Positions 1 through 11,053 are shown, counted from the first letter of the stretch. The stretch: 50,193 nucleotides of DNA from Bacteroidaceae bacterium (GCA_017617575.1 JAFZVY010000108.1:1-50193), one strand, 5' to 3'. Translations and numbers: made by a program. Notes: generated from the letters alone by a model not told the origin.

Positions 1-280
1 AAAAAAAAGCGAACTGTATGGTTGTAGTTTTGCACAAAGGTGCCAATTAGAAAAACCTTAAAGAAACAGAACAAAAACAAGAAAAAACATGTTTTTTTGA
101 TTTTATTTGGTTTTTACCATGTTTTTTTAACTGGCCGCACTGCGGCAAAAAACAACATACAGTTTCAACCGTACAGGTCGAAAAAAAGCGGTGCAAAGCA
201 TCGTGCCTTACACCACCTTTTTTATCATAATTTCGTTATTATTTTGTAGTCAAAACTTGACTACAAAACTTTTCACATCA
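1..280. other. Gene-free AT-rich edge with repeat fragments
   Basis: No convincing gene. The stretch is A/T-tract rich. It holds a CGAACTGTATGGTTG segment at 10-24 whose near-copy (one mismatch) is at 50056-50070, and a partly inverted counterpart around 160-180. A 69-codon open frame at 40-249 is low-complexity Lys/Asn and looks like chance. The perfect hairpin at 242-268 is listed separately. Confidence 0.6.
242..268 (-). terminator. Perfect 12-bp hairpin downstream of the phosphatase gene
   Basis: TTTTGTAGTCAA at 242-253 pairs perfectly with 257-268 around a 3-nt loop. The stem ends in A/T runs, so it could act in either direction. It lies 13 nt past the stop codon of the minus-strand phosphatase gene and is its likely terminator. 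Confidence 0.6.
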
Positions 281-1579
281 TCACTTTGAAACCTCAAACT
301 CGTCGAGCTTGTTCAAGTAATACTTGCGAAGGTCACTCCACTTGTAGTAAGGATATGAGTCCGTCTTGACTGGCATTGTTGCCTCCTTCTCATTGAGGAG
401 AGCCTTGACGAGGATGTCGCCATTACCTTTCTTTGGGCGGTAGAACACCAACTGGACGTTACAAGCCATAGGATAGATGCGGTAGTTAACCCAGTAATCC
501 TCAAGGTGGTCAAGGTCTTCAACCTTACGTCCACACGAATCAAGTTCAAGGAGACAGGCGAGTGGCATAACACACACCTCATGACCGAAACGGAGAGTAG
601 CACCATTGAACTTTCTGTTGTCAACGATTGTGTCAGCCGTGCTAATCATATTACGCAAGAGATTGCGCTGGCTGAATGGCATGATACCCTTTGTCTGTGG
701 AGCAGCACCATAACCCAGATACCAGTCAATGTTCTGAATCTTCCAAAGGTCATAGCACTCTTCCTCTGTGAATAGTGGGTAGAGGTCAACGTCTGTATCG
801 TGGCTCTGCATATTTGTAGTCACCCAGAAGAGTGAGCCCATGAATGCGTGAGCATTAAGACTGTCCTTAACATACTGGCTATCGTTAAAGAGCGAAGCCA
901 TAAGGCGGTCAGGATGAGTGTACATAGTACGATACTTATGCACAATCTCACCACGACCACGTGCAGCATCCTTCAGTCTCTTGTCCCAATCCTGATTGAG
1001 ATAATACTGGAAGGCATTGCTCACGTCATTGTGCATCTTCACCTTGCTGTTGAATGCTGTTATCTCTTCACATTCTGCTACCATGGAGAGGATGCAACGG
1101 ATGACAACTGTACTGCGTGCATCCACCTGTGCGTCACCCTTGAACACCTCTGGGAAGTGCTCAGTCATACGCTTACCAATACCATGATGCTGGCGTTCAC
1201 CTACAGAAGTGAGGTCACCAAGACGCTTAACCGTACAAGGGTAGAAAGCTTCCAAGTCTGCCAAGGTTTTCTTTCCAAGCTCCGTAAGCTTGCCATATCC
1301 ATCAGCCTTCTTCAGTTTCTTGATAAGACCCATGTAGTCATTATCGCTCAATAACCAACGAGAGCCATGACGGCCGTAGTGGCTGATATAGAAAGGTTCA
1401 TAGCCCTTTGGTGTAGCAGTTAGTGGTGCATCAGGAGCTACGTATGCCATGTGATTACTTCCAGAACGAAGAATATTGTCGTGAATCTCCTCACGAGCCG
1501 TCTGGGCAAATGAAGAAAATGGTAAAACAAGGAGTGACAAGGAGAGTACACTCTTGATAATAGGTTTGTTTATATCCAT
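281..1579 (-). CDS. Secreted histidine-type phosphatase (histidine acid phosphatase, MINPP/phytase-like)
   Basis: A 432-aa exported enzyme of the histidine acid phosphatase superfamily, which hydrolyses phosphomonoesters (phytate, inositol phosphates or sugar phosphates) through a phosphohistidine intermediate. A hydrophobic signal peptide spans residues 9-26 and ends at SFAQ. The signature motif RHGSRW starts at R70, with H71 as the nucleophile. The distal proton-donor motif is GHE at residues 332-334 (H333, E334), matching the HAE/HD position of the family. Bacteroides MINPP-type phosphatases have similar length. The gene is monocistronic: a TAnnTTTG box lies about 50 nt upstream and a hairpin follows the stop. 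It is co-oriented with the thi operon but has its own promoter. The substrate cannot be told from sequence. Confidence 0.85.
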   Translation of the reverse strand: MDINKPIIKSVLSLSLLVLPFSSFAQTAREEIHDNILRSGSNHMAYVAPDAPLTATPKGYEPFYISHYGRHGSRWLLSDNDYMGLIKKLKKADGYGKLTELGKKTLADLEAFYPCTVKRLGDLTSVGERQHHGIGKRMTEHFPEVFKGDAQVDARSTVVIRCILSMVAECEEITAFNSKVKMHNDVSNAFQYYLNQDWDKRLKDAARGRGEIVHKYRTMYTHPDRLMASLFNDSQYVKDSLNAHAFMGSLFWVTTNMQSHDTDVDLYPLFTEEECYDLWKIQNIDWYLGYGAAPQTKGIMPFSQRNLLRNMISTADTIVDNRKFNGATLRFGHEVCVMPLACLLELDSCGRKVEDLDHLEDYWVNYRIYPMACNVQLVFYRPKKGNGDILVKALLNEKEATMPVKTDSYPYYKWSDLRKYYLNKLDEFEVSK

Positions 1580-1630
1580 TGTTTGTTATTAGTATTACGC
1601 ACGTAACGTGCTAAGTTATAAGATTTGTGA

Positions 1631-1638
1631 CAAAGGTA
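1631..1638 (-). promoter_or_regulatory. Candidate -7 element for the phosphatase gene
   Basis: On the minus strand this reads TACCTTTG, the Bacteroidota -7 consensus TAnnTTTG, 52 nt upstream of the start codon. No clear TTTG -33 element is present. Confidence 0.55.
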
Positions 1639-1678
1639 AACAATATTCATAAATATTGCATTACATTATGGTGGATTT

Positions 1679-2515
1679 TTACTCTGAGGAATGACTTCCG
1701 TCAAAGAAGGACGAGGAAAGAGGCATCCACAAAGGGCCGTTACCATTACCCACATGAAGGTTCTTTCCACCAATGATAGCCTTGGTTACATAATCCTTGG
1801 CAAGGAGAACCGATGACTGGAGGTCATGCCCCTGTGCAAGCATTGAGGCTATGGCTGAAGACAGCGTACATCCCGTGCCGTGTAGGTTCTTGCTGTCAAC
1901 CTTCTCCGTGGCAAAGGAATGTGAAGTGCCATCAGAGCAATAGAGGCGGTCAACCATTGAAGAGGATGCGGAATGTCCTCCCTTCAACAGGAAAGAAGCT
2001 GAATAACGCTCTACAAGTAGGCGACCGACAGCATCAAAATCGGACGAGGAACGAAGTGACATACCTGTCAATGTCTCCGTCTCTGGTATGTTTGGCGTGA
2101 TGAGAGTACACAACGGAAAGAGGTTGGCGAGGAGGAAAGACACGCAATCCTCCTCCATCAGCCGTCTTCCACTTGTGGAAATCATAACAGGGTCATAAAC
2201 CACAGGTACGTGCCTGTGGGAAAGGTAGTTACATAGTTCCTCACAGATAACAACAGCCACCTGACGATTAGGTATCTGCCCTATCTTTATGGCAGACACC
2301 TCCAAGTCGTCAAGTACGGAACGAAGTTGAGAGCGTACCGTCTGCGGAGGCACAGCCATCACATCCTGCACTCCCAAGGTGTTTTGCGAGGTAAGTGCAG
2401 TAATCACGGTTGCACCATAACAGTCAAGTGCCGTCATCGTCTTCAAGTCCTGCTGTATGCCAGCTCCTGCCGAAGGGTCGGAACCAGCTATGCTTAATAC
2501 AATCTTCATTTCCAT
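1679..2515 (-). CDS. thiD: Hydroxymethylpyrimidine/phosphomethylpyrimidine kinase ThiD
   Basis: A 278-aa kinase that phosphorylates HMP to HMP-P and then HMP-PP, the pyrimidine half of thiamine. It has the ribokinase-like ThiD fold: an N-terminal IAGSDPSAGAGIQQDLKT nucleotide/substrate segment (residues 9-26) and the anion-hole/catalytic GTGC motif at 213-216. It is the last gene of the thiamine operon and overlaps the end of the preceding thiE-like gene by 10 nt, or less if translation starts at Met3 (2509). No terminator hairpin was seen after it; the next 40 nt run into the phosphatase promoter. Confidence 0.95.
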   Translation of the reverse strand: MEMKIVLSIAGSDPSAGAGIQQDLKTMTALDCYGATVITALTSQNTLGVQDVMAVPPQTVRSQLRSVLDDLEVSAIKIGQIPNRQVAVVICEELCNYLSHRHVPVVYDPVMISTSGRRLMEEDCVSFLLANLFPLCTLITPNIPETETLTGMSLRSSSDFDAVGRLLVERYSASFLLKGGHSASSSMVDRLYCSDGTSHSFATEKVDSKNLHGTGCTLSSAIASMLAQGHDLQSSVLLAKDYVTKAIIGGKNLHVGNGNGPLWMPLSSSFFDGSHSSE

Positions 2516-3069
2516 GCGTCTCCTAATATCATTACACCACCAAAGCCAAGGGCAAGGGTATCGGAAATAGAGTCGAATGTTACGCCTCCAAGCGCATACA
2601 CCCTGTCATCTATAAAACCCTGTCGATGTGCCTCAATAAGTTCCTCACGAGTGAAAGCCGACAGATACCCCTTCTTTGACACAGAGTCATAGATGGGGGA
2701 GAGAGAGACATAATCGCAGCTCTCCTTCCGCTCCCTCACCTCATTAAGGGTGTGGCAACTACGGCTCACGCTTCCCTGCCATCCCTTTGGAGGAACAGGG
2801 TTACGTCCATTGAGATGGACACCAAACACGCCATAGCGTGATGCAAGGCAATGATGGTCATGCAACACTAACCGACCACGCAAGTCCTCAGGAATGGACG
2901 AAATAAGAGCTGACACCTCTTCCTCCGTACTTTCTGGTTTACGGATATGAACCAAATCCACCCTTCCACTCTTTAACAACTGTACGATACGGTCAGCCTC
3001 ACCATCAAAAAAGACAGGTAGGGTTATAACGATACACACTCCCCGACCAAAAGCGTGATGTCCTGACAT
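2506..3069 (-). CDS. Second thiamine-phosphate-synthase-like protein (ThiE/TenI family)
   Basis: A 187-aa TIM-barrel protein of the ThiE/TenI superfamily, divergent from the ThiE encoded upstream. Conserved strands read as VDLVHIRKP, LVLHDHH, GVHLNGRN, SPIYDSVSKKGY and YALGGV, matching ThiE/TenI positions. The canonical ThiE residues QLRMKD, IDDR and GPxFxTTTK are replaced. TenI-type members act as thiazole tautomerase or in salvage, so that role is more likely than a second coupling enzyme; this is inference. The start at 3069 is preferred because AAAGGA sits 7 nt upstream. An in-frame ATG at 3087 is possible. The open frame extends to 3240 but overlaps thiH and should not be used. It lies between thiH and thiD. 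Confidence 0.8.
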   Translation of the reverse strand: MSGHHAFGRGVCIVITLPVFFDGEADRIVQLLKSGRVDLVHIRKPESTEEEVSALISSIPEDLRGRLVLHDHHCLASRYGVFGVHLNGRNPVPPKGWQGSVSRSCHTLNEVRERKESCDYVSLSPIYDSVSKKGYLSAFTREELIEAHRQGFIDDRVYALGGVTFDSISDTLALGFGGVMILGDAWK

Positions 3070-3112
3070 GATATTTTCCTTTACCATAGCTACAAGAATA
3101 GGTGAGAATACA

Positions 3113-4273
3113 TTATACCACAGCTTCCCTGAGAAGGGAGGAATGTACCACATCGAAACTTGCATCCCAATCCTTCCATACTGGTTCACGTCCAAGCATA
3201 CGCAAGCGTTCATTGATAACCTCTGGCGCACGTTCGTCACTCACGGTGAACTGTTCCAAAGCCTGTGGATAGGTATGGTAGCCACCGGGATTAACCCTTG
3301 AACCAGCTGACATTGTAGTGACGCCAAGCGTACACATATTGTCACGGATATAGTCAGGCTCACGAGTAGAGTAAGAGATATCCACGTCATGGTCAAATAT
3401 TCGCATGGCAAATGTTGCCTGCGCAAGTTCTCGGTCAGTCATATAGCAATTAGGATGGAAGCCCTCGTTCTGTGCTGGACGCATACGAGGGAAGTTCACG
3501 CTATACTTGGTACGCCAATAGTGCTTCTGAAGATATCGGAGATGATAAGCCATCATAACCACATCAGTGCGCCATTCCTTTTCCAAACCGATGAGAACGC
3601 CCATACCGATGGAGTGGACACCTGCCTGTCCCATACGGTCAAAGCCATTGCAACGCCACTCAAACTTAGACTTCATTCCCCTTGGATGATACAGGTTGTA
3701 ATGCTCACGGTTGTATGTCTCCTGAAAACAGATGACGCCATTCAACCCATGAGTGGTCAGTTCCCTATACTCCTCGGTGTCAAGGGGCATTACTTCAATC
3801 TTAATGTTTGAGAAGTATTTCTTTGCAATGTCAATTGCCTTGGCAAGGTACGGAACACCAGCCTTGGCTGGGTTCTCACCCGTCACAAGCAGTATGTTCT
3901 CAAAGGGTGCAAGAGCCTTGATAGCCTTGTACTCGTCCTCTATCTGCTCTGGGGTGAGGATGGTGCGTGCCATCGGGTTCTCACGGTGAAAACCACAATA
4001 CACGCACGAGTTGGAGCATGAGTTGGTAATATATAAAGGTATGAACATTGACATTGTCCTGCCAAATCGCTCCTCCGTATATTTTCGCGAAAGGCGTGCC
4101 ATAGTCTCAAGATATGGCTCTGCCGCTGGCGACAGCAACGCCATGAAGTCATCGACATCACAATGTTGCTTGCCAAGTGCACGACGCACATCCGCATCGG
4201 TCTTACTGGCTATCTTCACCGTGGTTTCCTCCCACGATATTTTACTTAATTCGTCTGAAAACATAATATACAC
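3113..4273 (-). CDS. thiH: 2-iminoacetate synthase ThiH (radical SAM)
   Basis: A 386-aa radical SAM enzyme that cleaves tyrosine to 2-iminoacetate (dehydroglycine) for the thiazole ring; the usual route in anaerobes instead of ThiO. The 4Fe-4S motif CSNSCVYC gives C86, C90 and C93. The N-terminal FGRTMSMFIPLYITNSC is typical of the family, as is the length. Met1 (4273) and Met4 (4264) are both possible starts. Upstream is a 369-nt gap containing a repeat element, an unusual interruption in an otherwise tightly packed operon. Confidence 0.95.
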   Translation of the reverse strand: MYIMFSDELSKISWEETTVKIASKTDADVRRALGKQHCDVDDFMALLSPAAEPYLETMARLSRKYTEERFGRTMSMFIPLYITNSCSNSCVYCGFHRENPMARTILTPEQIEDEYKAIKALAPFENILLVTGENPAKAGVPYLAKAIDIAKKYFSNIKIEVMPLDTEEYRELTTHGLNGVICFQETYNREHYNLYHPRGMKSKFEWRCNGFDRMGQAGVHSIGMGVLIGLEKEWRTDVVMMAYHLRYLQKHYWRTKYSVNFPRMRPAQNEGFHPNCYMTDRELAQATFAMRIFDHDVDISYSTREPDYIRDNMCTLGVTTMSAGSRVNPGGYHTYPQALEQFTVSDERAPEVINERLRMLGREPVWKDWDASFDVVHSSLLREAVV

Positions 4274-4642
4274 AATTCAAGTTTGGATTGTAGTTAAATT
4301 GTAGTTAAAATGTAGTTATATAGGAAGTTAAAAAGACGTTTGATTGCTCGCGGATTTTTTTAGAAGAACGAAAATTTAGAAAATTTCTTATAACATTCTT
4401 CGTAAAAATGAGAATGAGAACGAAAACAAGAGAAAATGAGATGAAACAAATTTTACCTTCGGTGAGAAATTTTCTTTAATTTTTTTTAATTTTCGTTTAC
4501 CCCAAACCACTTTGCGATGGACATTCGTCTCTTTTACTCCACTTTAACTACTTTTTAACTCCTTTACTTAACTCCTTGCAAGTAAAGCGTCAGCTGGACT
4601 TGCGAAACTTTAATATATAATTTCAAATCGACAATCTTTGAT
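4274..4642. repeat. Inverted-arm element (copy A) inside the thi operon
   Basis: No gene. The left arm (about 4290-4338) carries TTGTAGTTAAA-type repeats ending in GGAAGTTAAAAAGACG. The right arm (about 4525-4592) carries the inverted motifs TCGTCTCTTTTACTCC and TTAACTACTTTTTAACTCC. The AT-rich centre includes runs such as TTTTTTTTAATTTT. A 25-nt stretch of the left arm (4314-4338) is identical to 26159-26183, inside a similarly built element in the glycan locus. It separates thiF from thiH. Confidence 0.6.
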
Positions 4643-7170
<2,528 letters not shown>

Positions 7171-7198
7171 TCATGGAAAACAATAATGTTTCGACAAG

Positions 7199-7969
7199 CT
7201 ATCCCAAGAATGCAGTCAAAGGAGAGCTTGCCTCTGCATAGTCGGCTATGGCACCAAGACCTGCCTCGTATGCCCTGCGACCTGCAATAACGGCTTCCTT
7301 GAATGCAACAGCCATCTGTACAGGGTCGCCAGCCACGGCAATGGCTGTATTGACAAGGCAACAGTCGGCACCCATCTCCATAGCCTCGGCAGCATGACTT
7401 GGAGCACCGATACCGGCATCCACCACAACAGGAACGGTTGCCTGTTCAATGATAATCTGCAGGAAATCCTTCATCCTAAGTCCCTTGTTCGTACCTATAG
7501 GTGCTGCAAGTGGCATGACGGTAGCCGCACCTGCCTCTTCAAGGTGCTTGCATAGTGTAGGGTCAGCCTGACAGTAAGGAAGGACGACGAAGCCAAGCTT
7601 CACGAGTTGTTCCGTAGCCTTGAGCGTCTCTACCGAGTCTGGGAGAAGATAGCGAGGGTCAGGGTGAATCTCAAGCTTGAGCCAGTTAGTGCCAAATGCC
7701 TCACGTGCCATCTGGGCAGCAAACACAGCCTCCTCTGCATTACGCACACCACTCGTATTAGGCAATAGCTGTATGCCACTATTCTGAGTGATATGTGCGA
7801 GGAGGTCATCCTGCTTATCATCCAGTTCTATACGCTTCATTGCGACTGTCACCATCTCCGTCTCACTTGCCTTGATTGCTTCTGACATAAGGGTGTTGTT
7901 GCTAAACTTTCCTGTTCCGAGAAAAAGGCGGGAGTTAAATTCACGTCCCGCAATAACTAATTTAGACAT
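7199..7969 (-). CDS. thiG: Thiazole synthase ThiG
   Basis: A 256-aa TIM-barrel enzyme that condenses DXP, dehydroglycine and ThiS-thiocarboxylate into the thiazole phosphate. [10 protein letters not shown] near the N-terminus and the Schiff-base lysine K98 in [16 protein letters not shown] are recognisable, as are [18 protein letters not shown] and the phosphate-binding region. It lies 41 nt after thiE in the operon and works with ThiS, ThiF and ThiH encoded nearby. Confidence 0.96.
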   Translation of the reverse strand: MSKLVIAGREFNSRLFLGTGKFSNNTLMSEAIKASETEMVTVAMKRIELDDKQDDLLAHITQNSGIQLLPNTSGVRNAEEAVFAAQMAREAFGTNWLKLEIHPDPRYLLPDSVETLKATEQLVKLGFVVLPYCQADPTLCKHLEEAGAATVMPLAAPIGTNKGLRMKDFLQIIIEQATVPVVVDAGIGAPSHAAEAMEMGADCCLVNTAIAVAGDPVQMAVAFKEAVIAGRRAYEAGLGAIADYAEASSPLTAFLG

Positions 7970-8010
7970 AAATGAATGTTTTTATTTTGCTTATGTTGTG
8001 ACTAATATTA

Positions 8011-8625
8011 TTACCGAACCATTCCGACAAATCTTCGGGCTTCATCCACGGGATTATCTGCATTAAGTATTGCGCCACTAAGTGCAATACCCGTAACGCC
8101 AGTTGCGAGTATCGAAGGAACATCGTCTGCCGTGATGCCACCTATGGCTACTATAGGCAGGTCGATTCCCTCACGTTTCATTCCCTCAACGATTGACTTG
8201 TAACCGTCAAGACCGAGTATAGGGGAAAGGCGTTTCTTAGTCGTGGTAAAGCGGAAAGGACCGCACCCGATATAGTTGGCACCCGACGCATAATGACGCT
8301 TTACGTCATCAAGTGTATTGGCAGTTCCACCTATGATATAGTCATCGCCCAATATCTGACGTGCCTCGGCTATGGGCATATCTTCCTTGCCAAGGTGAAC
8401 ACCATCGGCATGAAGTTCCTTGACAAGAGCCACCCTGTCATCAATGATGAATGTTGCACCATTCTCCCAACATAGCCTCTGAGCCTCTATGGCAATGGGA
8501 CGAACCTCATCGTCCGTGGCATCCTTCATCCTCAACTGCACCCACTTGCAACCTCCTTCGAGGACAAGGCGAATACCGTCAAGATAGGAGTACCTGTCAT
8601 TCTGATGTGAAATAAACTGTATCAT
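8011..8625 (-). CDS. thiE: Thiamine-phosphate synthase ThiE
   Basis: A 204-aa enzyme joining HMP-PP and thiazole phosphate to thiamine phosphate. It carries the canonical blocks QLRMKD, FIIDDR, ADGVHLGKEDMP, IIGGTAN, IGCGPFRFTTTKK and AIGGI. The start at 8625 is chosen because its ATG overlaps the thiS stop as ATGA. An upstream in-frame ATG at 8634 would overlap thiS by 13 nt. It is the orthodox ThiE of the operon, in contrast to the divergent paralogue at 2506-3069. Confidence 0.95.
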   Translation of the reverse strand: MIQFISHQNDRYSYLDGIRLVLEGGCKWVQLRMKDATDDEVRPIAIEAQRLCWENGATFIIDDRVALVKELHADGVHLGKEDMPIAEARQILGDDYIIGGTANTLDDVKRHYASGANYIGCGPFRFTTTKKRLSPILGLDGYKSIVEGMKREGIDLPIVAIGGITADDVPSILATGVTGIALSGAILNADNPVDEARRFVGMVR

Positions 8626-8819
8626 CCTCCACACGCAGCCTTGATTATTACCACACTATCATTCTCGGCAAGCGACGTGCTTGCCCACTCCATGCGAGGA
8701 ATCATCCTGTTGTTCACAGCCAAGGCAATACCTTTCTGAGGCAATGACAACTCATCAGCCAAAGCACCTACGGTACTTGCGCTTGTCTCTGTGTCCTTGT
8801 TGTTAATCTTTACTTTCAT
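8622..8819 (-). CDS. thiS: Sulfur carrier protein ThiS
   Basis: A 65-aa beta-grasp ubiquitin-like sulfur carrier. It begins MKVKINNKD and ends in the diagnostic Gly-Gly tail (KAACGG) that ThiF adenylates. It is the first gene of the thi operon, about 60 nt downstream of the terminator hairpin of the TPP riboswitch leader, and is coupled to thiE by ATGA. Confidence 0.95.
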   Translation of the reverse strand: MKVKINNKDTETSASTVGALADELSLPQKGIALAVNNRMIPRMEWASTSLAENDSVVIIKAACGG

Positions 8820-8880
8820 GTTCTATTTCCGTTAGTTTGGTTACACGAATAATATCACGGAAATACTTTGCCTGAAAGCC

Positions 8881-8935
8881 TTTAGAAAAAGAAATACCCC
8901 TATTGCAACATAGAAACGCGTGCAATAGGGGTATT
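8881..8935 (-). terminator. Riboswitch-controlled intrinsic terminator in the thi leader
   Basis: A perfect 15-bp stem pairs 8893-8907 with 8921-8935 (AATACCCCTATTGCA and its complement). It is followed on the minus strand by TCTTTTTCT. It lies between the TPP aptamer and thiS, the expected place for a TPP-dependent attenuator. Confidence 0.85.
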
Positions 8936-8954
8936 CCCTTTATTGATATATAAT

Positions 8955-9030
8955 CATCTCCCTTCGTCAGAATTATCTGTATCAGGTTCAATGGGTATAA
9001 TCTCAGCCGATATCTCAGCACCCCGTGATG
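8955..9030 (-). promoter_or_regulatory. TPP (THI-box) riboswitch aptamer
   Basis: The minus strand reads CATCACGGGGTGC, then GGCTGAGAT, ATACCCATTGAACCTGAT and GACGAAGGGAGATG, the THI-box core. P1 is CATC (9030-9027) with GATG (8958-8955). P2 pairs CGGGGT with ATACCC(A). P3 is GCTGA/TCGGC with a GATA loop. The conserved CTGAGA and ACCTGAT elements that bind pyrimidine and pyrophosphate are present. It controls the thiS-to-thiD operon through the terminator at 8881-8935. Confidence 0.95.
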
Positions 9031-9040
9031 TTTCTGGGTG

Positions 9041-9071
9041 CAAAGGTAACACTTCAATCAATACCATCAAA
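9041..9071 (-). promoter_or_regulatory. thi operon promoter
   Basis: On the minus strand, TTTG (9071-9068), a 19-nt spacer, then TACCTTTG (9048-9041) match the Bacteroidota sigma-ABfr consensus. Transcription would begin a few bases before the riboswitch P1 helix. Confidence 0.8.
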
Positions 9072-9088
9072 ACTTTTCTTCCTTTTTT

Positions 9089-9880
9089 TTACAAATTACG
9101 TGGCTTATGGATAACGAAAGTCACCGTTCCCCACACATTGAAGTTGTCATCAGGTGTGATACGCCACTCTGGGAAGTCACGGTTGGCAGGAACCAAGATA
9201 CCTCGTTTATCCCTCACGCGTACATACTTGATGGTGTACTCGCCATTAAGCTCACACACGGCAAGCTCACGGTCTGTAGGATTACGGTTACTCCTATCCA
9301 CAATGATGATGTCACCGTCATAGATGTCAGCATCAGTCATGGAATCACCCTTCACCTTGATAAGGGCAGAAGTACCAGGATGTGGACAAAGCATACCAAG
9401 GATATCCATGTCTTGTGACTTCACCTTATTACTATCCAACTTAGGGAAGCTTGACGAATCCTCCTTAGTATCATAGTATGGCATACTGAATGTCTTGGCA
9501 TCCGCATCGGCACACATCTCCCCAAGGACAGAATAATCGAAGTCGTTGTATGGCGACTCCGTATGCTCTGCCTTAGCAGGTTCTGCTGCCTGTGTCGCAC
9601 TCACAACCTCAGGAGCTACAGGAGCAGCTTCAGCAGGTGCAGCATCAACAACATTAGGAGCATCAGCAACCGCAGGAGCAGTAGCATACTCACCCCTCAT
9701 CTCCTTGATGACGCAACCCTTTATAAACTCAGATTTATGCTCATGCGACTCAATATACCTTGCCAAGTCGTCATTAGCCCTGATTGAATATACACGTTGA
9801 ATAGTTGTTGTTCGTGGTCTTCCCGAGCCTTCTCTCTTTCCACCCCATCCATTCTTATTCTTTATTTTATCTTTTTCCAT
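9089..9880 (-). CDS. S24/LexA-family peptidase with an N-terminal DNA-binding-like region
   Basis: A 263-aa protein. The C-terminal half is a LexA/UmuD-type S24 domain with Ser180 in KVKGDSMTDADIYDGD and Lys218 in YTIKYV, the expected 38 residues apart. The N-terminus has GGKREGSGRP (a motif often seen before small DNA-binding domains) and then TTTIQRVYSIRANDDLARYIESHEHKSEFIK in two parts resembling a ribbon-helix-helix fold. Residues 65-105 are an Ala/Pro/Val-rich linker. No Ala-Gly or Cys-Gly autocleavage dipeptide lies about 35 residues before Ser180, so LexA-style self-cleavage is doubtful. It may be a stress repressor or UmuD-like; no umuC/dinB lies nearby. Confidence 0.7.
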   Translation of the reverse strand: MEKDKIKNKNGWGGKREGSGRPRTTTIQRVYSIRANDDLARYIESHEHKSEFIKGCVIKEMRGEYATAPAVADAPNVVDAAPAEAAPVAPEVVSATQAAEPAKAEHTESPYNDFDYSVLGEMCADADAKTFSMPYYDTKEDSSSFPKLDSNKVKSQDMDILGMLCPHPGTSALIKVKGDSMTDADIYDGDIIIVDRSNRNPTDRELAVCELNGEYTIKYVRVRDKRGILVPANRDFPEWRITPDDNFNVWGTVTFVIHKPRNL

Positions 9881-10177
9881 ATCATATTCTGCTATTGTGG
9901 CACAAAGATAATTATTTATTTTTGATTCGAGTAATCTTTTTTCATTAAAATTTCAACAGAACAAAGAAAAAAGAAAACCATTTCTTTTATTTCAATCTTT
10001 TTACACCAAAATGAGCCAAAAACAATGTTGTTCCTTCAAGCAAAGAAAACAACAATAGCATTCCCTTATGTTTCTGTACAAATCCGCAGAGAACAGTAGA
10101 GGATAGTAAGGGAAAAGCAAGGAGAAGTCATGAGGAACAGTTAGGAGGCCATTCTGCGTGAATTATTTGATGGGGTG
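9881..10177. other. Intergenic region with promoter for the S24 gene
   Basis: AT-rich, with no gene seen. On the minus strand 9910-9903 reads TATCTTTG, a good -7 element 23 nt upstream of the S24 peptidase start. The rest holds A-rich runs and no hairpin that clearly terminates the glycosyltransferase gene. Confidence 0.5.
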
Positions 10178-11053
10178 CTACAAGCAAGAATAATATCCGA
10201 GTTTATAGACGGAGAACCAGAAGAGGGATGGGCTCTTGCCAAGGAGGTGCTGTTTGATTGTGCCAGCGAAACACTTGTGGAACAAGCGCATTGCCCAAAG
10301 GAGATGGAGGGATTGGAGACGTGCGTATGAGTTTTCAATCTTGCTATTGCCGAGCATCTTACCCTTGAGACCTTTGAGCGTGCGAAGACTTGTTTCAGTC
10401 TTACGGAGGAACACATCGTTTGTATCAATCCCCGCATGAATAAGGGGATTGTCAATGTGAAGAACACTTATTCCACGCCGATTTAGCTCCACACCAAAGA
10501 GAGCGTCCTCATAGCCGTACTCGTGACAATCCTTGTCGAACATGACGGAAAGGAATGTCGTCCTACGCATCAGCATATTAAATGCCGTAAACTGTCCATA
10601 AGGAGCTTTATTGCGTTCTTCTGCACTTCTGTGCTTATCAGCCTCCGCCTCATACCTGTAACGAAGCGACACTTCTGGATTGAGGTGCAAATCTGGCGTG
10701 ACAAGCCCACCAATTATTACCTCTGCTTTGTCAAAACTGTCAATATAATTACGAATGAAATCATTGCTACACGCCTTGGCATCCGAATCAATAAACAGAA
10801 GCCAGTCGCCCTCTGCCATTTCCGCCATCTTATTGCGAGTATGAGCTTGCCCCATGCCTTCCTGACGAATATATTTGCAATTGCTTAAGTCTTTCGTCTT
10901 GAGGTTTGCAATCATCGTAACAGGGTCGCGACTGCCATCCTCCACAAGTATTATCTCGTATGAAATGCCAAGAGCCTCCGCTTGTTCATGAAGACTGTAA
11001 ACAAGTGGATAAGCGTTATAATCGTGTGTGGGAATCAATATACTTAATTGCAT
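10178..11053 (-). CDS. Family 2 glycosyltransferase
   Basis: A 291-aa GT-A fold glycosyltransferase. The N-terminus MQLSILIPTH, the nucleotide-binding LVEDGS (D39) and the metal-binding FIDSDAKA (DSD at 89-91) are characteristic of GT2. A later YGYEDALFGVELNRRG segment corresponds to the acceptor/ED motif. There is no signal peptide or clear TM helix, so it is a cytoplasmic or membrane-associated enzyme that adds a sugar to a surface polysaccharide or lipid. It stands alone on this strand with no other polysaccharide genes around it, so its acceptor is unknown. Confidence 0.88.
   Translation of the reverse strand: MQLSILIPTHDYNAYPLVYSLHEQAEALGISYEIILVEDGSRDPVTMIANLKTKDLSNCKYIRQEGMGQAHTRNKMAEMAEGDWLLFIDSDAKACSNDFIRNYIDSFDKAEVIIGGLVTPDLHLNPEVSLRYRYEAEADKHRSAEERNKAPYGQFTAFNMLMRRTTFLSVMFDKDCHEYGYEDALFGVELNRRGISVLHIDNPLIHAGIDTNDVFLRKTETSLRTLKGLKGKMLGNSKIENSYARLQSLHLLWAMRLFHKCFAGTIKQHLLGKSPSLFWFSVYKLGYYSCL

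Noticed and set aside
40-249. 69-aa open frame at the left edge
   Set aside because: Low-complexity Lys/Asn/Phe composition, inside repeats and hairpins, with no recognisable motif.
3087-3240. Longer N-terminus for the thiE-like gene (start at 3240)
   Set aside because: It would overlap the well-conserved thiH C-terminus in another frame, and ThiE-like homology begins only after the internal Met at 3069-3087.
9036-9041. GCACCC as an alternative pairing partner of the riboswitch P2 strand
   Set aside because: It overlaps the -7 promoter element, so it would not be transcribed from the predicted start site.
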